Assembly (NCBI GenBank): GCA_001972305.1
Contig: BDDD01000041.1
Coordinates: 350,005-414,004 of the forward strand
Reading direction: 5' to 3'
DNA: 64,000 nt
From: Cephalotus follicularis
Taxonomy: Eukaryota; Streptophyta; Magnoliopsida; Oxalidales; Cephalotaceae
Each line of letters starts with the position of its first letter. Positions within the stretch are counted from its first letter, which is position 1. This document shows positions 57,433 to 64,000 of the stretch, piece by piece. The position numbers and the translations under genes are program-made. The notes beneath the pieces were generated by a model that did no database searches, had not been told where the DNA came from, and saw only the letters and a program-made list of their open reading frames with translations.

Positions 57433-59207
57433 GTGACAAAGCAAATGAAGCAGCCTATCTATGTGTACTATCAGCTTGATAACTTTTACCAGAATCATCG
57501 AAGGTACACTTGCCTCTCCCCCCATGTATCTGCAATTTATATAGAAGTTGCAAAAATGGTCATAGAAAAGCAGGTTTACTCCAAGATATTTAATGTTGAT
57601 ATGCCTGTAACGTGTTTCAAAGTGACCACTTTCTTTATTCTTCTATTCATTATTTAATGTTGATTGAACCAGTAATACATTTGATCACTCGTTTAAGTGA
57701 ATCTTTTATCACCTTCATGTCTTGTTAAATACAATGTGTATTTGGTGATTTCTTGAGTAAGAGTAAGGTATAGTTTGTTACCTTGAACATTTCAATAGAA
57801 AGACTTTTATCATTTTTTCATAATAAAGTGGAGAAAAAATAGTACATGATGCTTCTTGACAGGTGATTAGAATGATATGATTTAGATTTAGGTATGGTCT
57901 GCTGAGGGCTGAGCCCAAATATACCAACTGTGTTTTTTTTTACAGGGGGCATAGTACGATAAACGAATACATCATGCCCGATATTTGGGAGAATTTAAGA
58001 GTTAGAATTTATTTGAGTTGATCTTTCTGCTTGCTTGACTTTGCTTTACCATACCGTTAATTATTTTATTGTAGAATTTATTTGAGTTGATCTTATAGAA
58101 GTCATTCTTAATGAAAGATAAATTCATGATGAGGAAAGTGACTAATTAGTTTGACTTAATTTGTGTAACAGTTGAGTGAGCAGGAGGACCTTATTGTTTG
58201 GATGCGAACTGCAGCACTGGCAACTTTTAGGAAGTTGTATGGGAAGATAGAGCAGGATCTTCAACCAAATGATGTCATAGATGTGACGCTGGAGAACAAC
58301 TACAACACATACAGTTTTAGTGGCAAGAAGAAGCTCATACTTTCGACCACTAGCTGGCTCGGTGGAAAGAATGACTTCCTGGGCATTGCTTATCTCACTG
58401 TTGGGGGAATATGCTTCTTTTTGGCACTCTGTTTCACCATTGTATATCTGATCAAGCCAAGGTAGATTCCTATATCTTACTTAGCAATTCTATTCATAGC
58501 ACTTAGGAATTCTTAAGGTGGCACAGTCTCTTGTACATTTTTTCTGGTCTGGAACAATGCACAATTCAGTTGAAAATTTCTGTCCCTTGCACTTGTAACT
58601 GGTATCCTGTTGTGGTCTACATGTGTGCAACACAGATAGCAAAGAGTTTTGTAGCCTCATCCTTTTCCCATATTTTTCCTTTTTCTGCCATTAGCTTTAC
58701 TTCCATGACCCCCTACCATGGCATTTCTCCCCTCATTTGTAGGTGGAGGTCCCAAGTTTGAATCCCAGATCCCTGCTATCTCATGATAAAGAAAAGATCC
58801 CTTACCCTTGCACTTCCGCCCCTTGTATTCCTCAGTTATTGATTTTGTACATGTACCACTAAGTAGACGTCAATGTCATGCAATATTCATGTGAAATTAA
58901 TTGACTCTTATATACAAACATGATTGGCTTAATTCTATAAACTATTGCCGAGTGGATAACTGTGCTGCAGTCCTAGTTTAATTGTTGGGTCAGTTGTCCA
59001 AATTTTAATTGTCCAAATTGGACCTGCTTTTTTGAGATCATCAACATGTTTCATTCTTCAAATGACAAATTACATATTTTGCAGCAGATAATGCAACTTT
59101 GAAATTAGAAGCTATACTTATATATTGTAACCAATTTTTATTGTGATTTTAGGCAACTTGGAGATCCTTCCTACCTTTCATGGAATAGAAATCCAGGCGG
59201 GCACTAA
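57433..59207 (+). pseudogene. ALIS: captured ALA-interacting subunit (ALIS, CDC50/LEM3 family) gene fragment
   Basis: CDC50 proteins are beta subunits of P4-ATPase lipid flippases. Three exons have proper splice borders: 57433-57503 (MKQPIYVYYQLDNFYQNHR, acceptor TTATTAG, donor GTACAC), 58172-58461 ([35 protein letters not shown], then the second membrane segment [20 protein letters not shown]), and 59153-59207 (QLGDPSYLSWNRNPGGH, stop TAA). The N-terminus with the first membrane segment and the large middle luminal exons are missing. Direct splicing of exon 1 to exon 2 gives a stop, so no functional subunit is expected. Introns are kept, so capture was at the DNA level. Confidence 0.9.
57888..58010 (+). 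repeat. Tekay-like LTR fragment inside the captured gene
   Basis: GGTCTGCTGAGGGCTGAGCC, CAGGGGGCATAGTACGATAA and GAATTTAAGAGTTAGA match the 3' part of the solo LTRs (20700-20760 and 24075-24215). It lies where the missing ALIS exons would be. Confidence 0.7.
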
Positions 59208-59596
59208 GCAAGTTTGACGGACCTCATCGGCTGATGATGTGATCTATGTGTTAATATTTTAAGTGACTGATATATACATATATATGTTCTCGTTTTGAAA
59301 GTATGATGTTTGGTTTGGAATTTGAATTTTTTGGCAATAGCTTGACAGCGTTAAGTTTTATGTATAAATTCAGGAATAGCCCAATTCAATTTTTAGTTTT
59401 CATTAAATGGTGTGTCTCTCACCATTCTACTTAGGTGAAGCATAGAAGTTGGCTTTTTGCTTATCTTCAGGCTTGTGAATCATTATATCAAAGAGTAGGT
59501 ATGTGTTTGCTTTAGATTTTTGCAGTGATTATGAGGTGACCTCGTCAACAAAATTTGAAGGACCAATTTTCTTCTGGACAATTTCAAAGATAATAG

Positions 59597-60200
59597 CCGA
59601 CCGTCTTTTCATTTACCGACCGCTACAAGCGGTCGGCGAATACCCATCGATTAAATCTAATTTGAAATCTTTTGTTAATTGCCGACCGCCTTTTTTTATT
59701 TGCCGACCGTCAAGGGGTCGGACAAACCATTATAAATTTATTTTAATTTCGAAATTTCCTTCCATTCCCCGACCGCCTGGTTTCATTTACCGACCGCTAC
59801 AAGCGGTCGGCGAATACCCATCGATTAAATTTAATTTGAAATCGTTTGTTAATTGCCGACCGCCTTTTTTATTTGCCGACCGTCCAGGGGTCGGGCAAAC
59901 CATTATAAATTTATTTTAATTTCGAAATTTCCTTCCATTCCCCGACCGCTATTGGTATTCGTCGACCGCCTTGGCGGTCGGCAAAACCATTCCGAAAAAT
60001 TATTCTGGCCAACGTCAACAGCAACCGCTTTCCATGCCGACCATTTACGCGGTCGGGAATTGATGAGGGCGGTCGGTAAAACGGTCGGCGTATAATCAGT
60101 GACCCATTCGTAGGCGGCCGTCATAGCGGTCGGGGAGGCGGTCGGGGAATATTTTCGCCGACCGCTTTGGCGGTCGGGAATTCCCCTTTTTCTAGTAGTG
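59597..60200 (+). repeat. CACTA right subterminal repeats and terminal repeat
   Basis: About twenty CCGACCG/CGGTCGG sites. A block of about 172 bp is tandemly duplicated (59597, 59769, with a third partial start at 59942). The element ends CTTTTTCTAGTAGTG at 60200. Confidence 0.85.
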
Positions 60201-60415
60201 GACTACTCTTCGAAGTCTTCTAGCATCTTCCATTGTGACACCATCGCACTGGTAATCATAGCCTTACGGCTCAAGGCATCAGCGACTACATTTTCTTTCC
60301 CCGGGTGGTACTGAACACTGCAATCATAATCATTGAAGAATTCTACCCACCTGCGCCGTCTCATGTTTAGTGTGTCCTGACAAAATAGGTACCTCAAACT
60401 CTTATGATCGGTAAA
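60201..60415 (-). pseudogene. Tekay-type RNase H fragment
   Basis: Minus-strand frame [20 protein letters not shown], then [20 protein letters not shown] and [11 protein letters not shown], the end of a chromovirus RNase H. It is bordered by the CACTA end on one side and the LTR of element E, starting inside the TDHKSL codons, on the other. The rest of this element is not adjacent. Confidence 0.9.
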
Positions 60416-60590
60416 TGTAACGCCCGAGATTCTTGCACAATGTAATATTTCAACTTTGCTGAAATATTATTATTGAGTTAATAAGAATGGTTGAGTTTTT
60501 GACCCCAAAGATGCTTATAAACCCTAAATATTGTTGGGAGAAAGAAATATGTGTGTTAAACTTGAAAACGGTGCAGTTTTGAGGTAAAAG

Positions 60591-61990
60591 CATCGACGTC
60601 TTTGGAAAGACGTCGACACATTTTAGAATGGGGACGCACGTGAATGCATAGGCATGCACGTTGATGTAGGGCGATAACATCGACACTTTCTAACGAAAGA
60701 GGAAAAGACGTCGACGTCTAAGGAAAGACGTCGACGCCTTTGTAAAGAACATCTGTCACGATTAACACTGACAGGATAACATGCAATGGGCAACTGTGAG
60801 GCATTGTCCAGACGCCTTGACATGCACAATGGGACATGTTGATCATGCTGGTGTGTTGCCTGGCATGCTCCCAACGTGTCCTTGACATGGTGCATGCAAG
60901 AGGATAATCCAATTTCACCTGTAACCTACAAAAGAAAGGAGAGAAGAAAACAAAAGGAAATGGTACAGTTCTAGGAAAGAGGGAGAAAACACGAGAGTGT
61001 CCATTGAATGCGAGGAGAAAGAGGTTGGGGGAGCCACCTGCATAAGAACGACCCCTCCCCATCTCTCTCTCTCTCGTTTAAAACACCAAAAGGAAGCAAG
61101 AGGAGAAACCATTGAGTAAGTGACACCATTGTCGAACTTGTTGGAGCTGGGGACTTGGAGCTCGTGGGTAGCAGCTGCTAGGGGGATCTTGGAGCTGCTG
61201 TTGCCAGGACCTGGGAACTCAAAGAGGTGGTCTTACAAGGTTTCTAACTTGAAACCCGAGGTAGGGGAAGTATATGTGCAATTTGAGTTCAAACTAATGT
61301 GTTGCCATGAATGAAATGCATGAATTGCATGCTTGTTGGGAGTTGAACTAAATGATTGATTGATGATATGAACATCTGTTGGTGTAAACTATATATGCAT
61401 GGTTATTTCTGGGTGAATTCCATGCTTGATTATGTGTGTATATGGGTTGAATACCCCTCGTAATGGATAGAACGAAAGAGACCGTGTTCTGGACTCTTAA
61501 AACGTCAATGCTTTTGTGATAAGCATCGATGCCTTTATGCGATAAGGCAATGGATGTCAACGTCTTTGTTAAGCGTCGATGTCTATTTCAAACATTTGCA
61601 GAACTGCAATGTTTCTCTGGACTTCTGGACTTTATAGATTACTGGTGGATTGATGGTATGGTTATATGCATGGATGACCTGTGGTGCGTGTTACGACATA
61701 GGTGGTGTATCTGGGAAGTGAATACACGAATGGAGGGAGAATTCCTCCTTGGAAATGGAGATTGGACGAAGTGATACCTGCTGGTACCACTTAGAAATCG
61801 ACGTCTATGGAAGGCATCGACGTCTTTGGTTGCCACGCATCAGGTCTTGTACATAACGCGAGGGCATGTTAAGGTTCCTACCTTAAACGTTGATGCATTG
61901 TGAAGAACGTCGATGCCTACATAAAAACGTCGACGCGATCGTACTGTTTCGAGCTGTGACTTTGGGAATGGACCTCGACGCTTTTGGGGC
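60591..61990 (+). repeat. GTCGAC hairpin pairs in the Tekay LTR
   Basis: At least seven pairs of CGTCGACG-like sites. 60593-60616 is perfect: TCGACGTCTTT, GG, AAAGACGTCGA. 60709-60736 has 11-bp stems around AAGGAA. Others near 61500-61585, 61800-61830 and 61885-62015 are decayed. Confidence 0.8.
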
Positions 61991-62106
61991 AATGGGCATC
62001 GACGCGTTTGGAAAGACATCGAGAAAAGGGACCCTTGTATTTTGGGCAATATATATATGTAATGTTTCAAGAATTCATACATATAAATTACTTAAAAAGG
62101 ATTGTG

Positions 62107-62433
62107 AAATTACTAAACCCTGCTAGGTGAGTAGCTAAAATGGTAAACCATGTTTTAAACGGACTGATGCTCATATGGGATGTTTGTTTGCAAGTATTTC
62201 TTATATGCTAATTTCTTGTGATGGCTTGTTTGGGTTACTGAACCCTATTGGGTAAGTAGCCAGGAATTCCGCTACTGCGCTCTGTTGGGAAGCAGTTGGA
62301 AGTTCCGTATACCGTAGCCACTAAGCTCTGTTGGGCAAATGGCTAGGGTTTCCCACGAAATGGTTACTGAGCTCTGTTGGGCAAGTAGCTAGGGACTCTC
62401 ATTTGGTTACTAAGCACTGTTGAGCAAGTAACC
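62107..62433 (+). repeat. six 29-nt two-stem hairpins in the Tekay LTR
   Basis: Units begin near 62107, 62233, 62271, 62316, 62362 and 62405. Layout: 7-nt outer stem, 2-nt bulge, 4-nt inner stem, 4-nt loop (TGTT in four), inner stem, one base, outer stem. The last unit has perfect outer stems GGTTACT/AGTAACC. Confidence 0.75.
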
Positions 62434-63147
62434 GGTTGTTGAGCCTGGGAGTCAGCAACTTTAATCTGGTTTGATGGGTCCTTAGTGACCTGATCATTGT
62501 ATTTGGCCCTTTGGGGATAATTTCGTACTTGTACTATTATGACCTCGGGTGATACCTACTTGTGGATTTATATATATACTCATGTATATCCTGTGTTATT
62601 TACGTACTGCATCATGAATGCATTCATTTCATGTCATTCATTACTTGATCCCAAGATGTATTTTATGCTTAGCCGAGTGAGGACATAGGTACTGTTTCAG
62701 ATTGACGGAGAAAATCAGACAAGTGCAGTTAAAGCTATTTTGGGAGCTGCTATCTAAAGGTTGTTTAAGCTGTTTTGTATTATGATAATCCTACTCATGT
62801 TGGAGAGGATGATGTTTTGTACTTGTTCTATTTGGATATTGTATTGGGGTTTTGGAACAATGCTTTGGTAATTGATTTATATATCTGAAATTCTCTATGG
62901 GAGATGTTATGGTTTAAATGATGGTTGTATCACGCTCCGTTTCTTGAGCAGTTGACTATGACGTTGTTTTGTGGTAACACGAAGTATGGGGTGCGTGTTA
63001 CGATTGTAGTTCGGCTTATATTCAAAGGCTTCCGCAACTGATGTATATATTTAAAGGTTTAAATTTTATCGTAAATTGATAAGCCGGATTATTTATGTTA
63101 ATTGCTACCATTTATATGTCGCTTGGGGAAAACGGGGTGTGACAATA

Positions 63148-63159
63148 TGGTATCAGAGC
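63148..63159 (+). promoter_or_regulatory. tRNA-iMet primer binding site of element E
   Basis: TGGTATCAGAGC, complementary to the 3' end of plant initiator tRNA-Met, three bases after the LTR end. Confidence 0.95.
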
Positions 63160-63257
63160 ATATATCCATTATATTCTTAGCCTGGATAAGTTCCTTGGCA
63201 ATTAACGGATTGTTTCCTTGAGATGACTACTAATGACATCCTTTCCATATAGGAACA

Positions 63258-64000
63258 ATGGACAGAAGGAGAACGCATGCGAGAGCTAGAGCCGGTGAGG
63301 CCAATGCCCCCGGGGCGGCGAATGCCCCACGAGGAGTAAATGTTCCCCATGATGACAGAGCGCCGTTGGTGCGTATTGCGGATTACTTCCAGCAGCAGAT
63401 GGCCTTCAACATGTCTAATGTGGAGGAGATGCGCCAATACTACACGCAAACTCAACCCCGACATAGAGCTCTTGCTCAGTGTGATCATGAAGGTGGGATC
63501 TCTTTTGGAAAAGGCTTAGAGAAATTCATGAGACAAAATCCTCCTAGATTCCGAGGAGAGCTAGATGCCACCATTGCAGAAAGATGGTTACAAGATCTGG
63601 AGAAGATCTTTGAAGTCATGGATTGTACTGAGGAGCAGAAGCTGAAATTTGCTGTCTACCGGTTATGGGGTGAGGCCACCAACTGGTGGGAGATGGTCAA
63701 GGCAAAGTAGGAGTCAACCGGACTCGATAGTACATGGGAGAGATTCCGGAGAGAGACAGAACTTCTAGAGCTGAGACAAGGGGAGATGACCATGGCTGAA
63801 TACCAGGCCAGATTTATGGAGCTTGCCAGACACTCTGCCTATCTGGTGGCGGATGAGGAAAAGAAAATTCAGAGGTTCCTAAGGGGTCTATGACCGGACC
63901 TTCGGTCAAGGACTAGATCTATGGAGTTGGGAACTTTTGTAGAGGTTGCCCAAAAAGCAAGATTGCTGGAAAGCATAGCAAGCGAGGACTGCGCCGAAAG
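63258..64000 (+). pseudogene. Tekay-type gag (element E, runs off the window)
   Basis: Begins MDRRRTHARARAGEANAP. The Retrotrans_gag domain follows: FMRQNPPRFRGELDATIAER, WLQDLEKIFEVMDCTEEQK, VYRLWGEATNWWEMVKAK. TAG at 63708-63710 and TGA near 63892 fall where Gln and Arg codons (CAG, CGA) are likely. After the stops the domain goes on (LDSTWERFRRETELLELRQG, AEYQARFMELARHS). Confidence 0.85.

Larger units (their letters stand above)
55569..60200 (+). mobile_element. CACTA (En/Spm) transposon carrying a captured ALIS gene fragment
   Basis: Left end CACTACTAGAAAAAGGGC and right end GCCC-type to CTTTTTCTAGTAGTG are inverted repeats typical of plant CACTA elements. Both ends carry many copies of the subterminal motif CCGACCGC/GCGGTCGG. 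Inside are a Transposase_24-like (TNP1/TNPA-type) gene and ALIS exons. No TNPD-type main transposase is seen, so it is non-autonomous. The 3-bp flanks differ (TAT at 55566-55568, GAC at 60201-60203), so one side has been rearranged. Confidence 0.9.
60416..63144 (+). repeat. 5' LTR of element E
   Basis: Starts TGTAACGCCCGAGATTC and ends CGGGGTGTGACA, 2729 bp. The first half carries GTCGAC hairpin pairs (60591-61990), the second a six-unit hairpin array (62107-62433). Confidence 0.85.
60416..64000 (+). mobile_element. Tekay/Del-type chromovirus retrotransposon E (5' portion)
   Basis: 5' LTR 60416-63144, tRNA-iMet primer site at 63148, gag from 63258 to the window end. Inserted in an RNase H coding sequence; GTAAA (60411-60415) is the expected target duplication. 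The lineage call rests on the gag sequence, primer and LTR ends. Confidence 0.85.

Overview
The window is repeat-dense flowering-plant nuclear DNA. It holds large Ty3/gypsy LTR retrotransposons of three plant lineages (Tat/Retand-like, Athila, Tekay/Del chromovirus), three Tekay-like solo LTRs with 5-bp target duplications, a PIF/Harbinger transposon and a CACTA (En/Spm) transposon. I see no intact host gene, tRNA, rRNA or CRISPR array. The only host-gene sequence is a captured fragment of an ALA-interacting-subunit (ALIS/CDC50) gene inside the CACTA element. Two runs of N (13360-13828 and 34912-34936) mark assembly gaps. The species cannot be named from the sequence.

Layout. 1-9401: Tat-lineage element A, plus strand, entering in gag and ending in a 3' LTR; it carries a long antisense gene between pol and the LTR. 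9740-15938: PIF/Harbinger element, minus strand, split by a Tekay-like LTR (10571-14191) flanked by GGATC. 18227-20920 and 22470-24384: two more solo LTRs with CAAAC and GATTA duplications. 26223-45221: Tat-lineage element B, minus strand, broken in gag by Athila sequences; its antisense gene lies at 27245-29625 on the plus strand. 34937-44303: Athila element C with a nearly complete gag-pol and a rearranged 5' end, then a partial Athila LTR. 45222-55361: degraded Athila element D with a 2.1 kb LTR and a tRNA-Asp primer site. 55569-60200: CACTA element with a TNP-like gene and ALIS exons. 60201-60415: a Tekay RNase H scrap. 60416 to the end: 5' LTR, tRNA-iMet primer site and gag of a Tekay element E.

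The most interesting signal is in the two Tat elements. Each encodes, on the strand opposite gag-pol, a spliced gene whose protein begins with the first six residues of mature histone H3 (ARTKQT, with R8 also matched), followed by a Transposase_28-like ('putative gypsy type transposon') domain, a basic and coiled-coil region and an acidic tail. The two copies have diverged strongly, yet the H3-like hexapeptide differs only at synonymous positions, and intron positions match. Antisense promoters with a TATA-like box and a covarying palindrome lie upstream in both.

A second theme is tandem or paired DNA hairpins whose stems change by compensating substitutions. They occur in the Tat 3' untranslated repeats, in Athila LTRs and leader/trailer regions, and in the Tekay LTR. 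Most coding regions are dead: the nonsense codons are mostly explained by C-to-T or G-to-A change.
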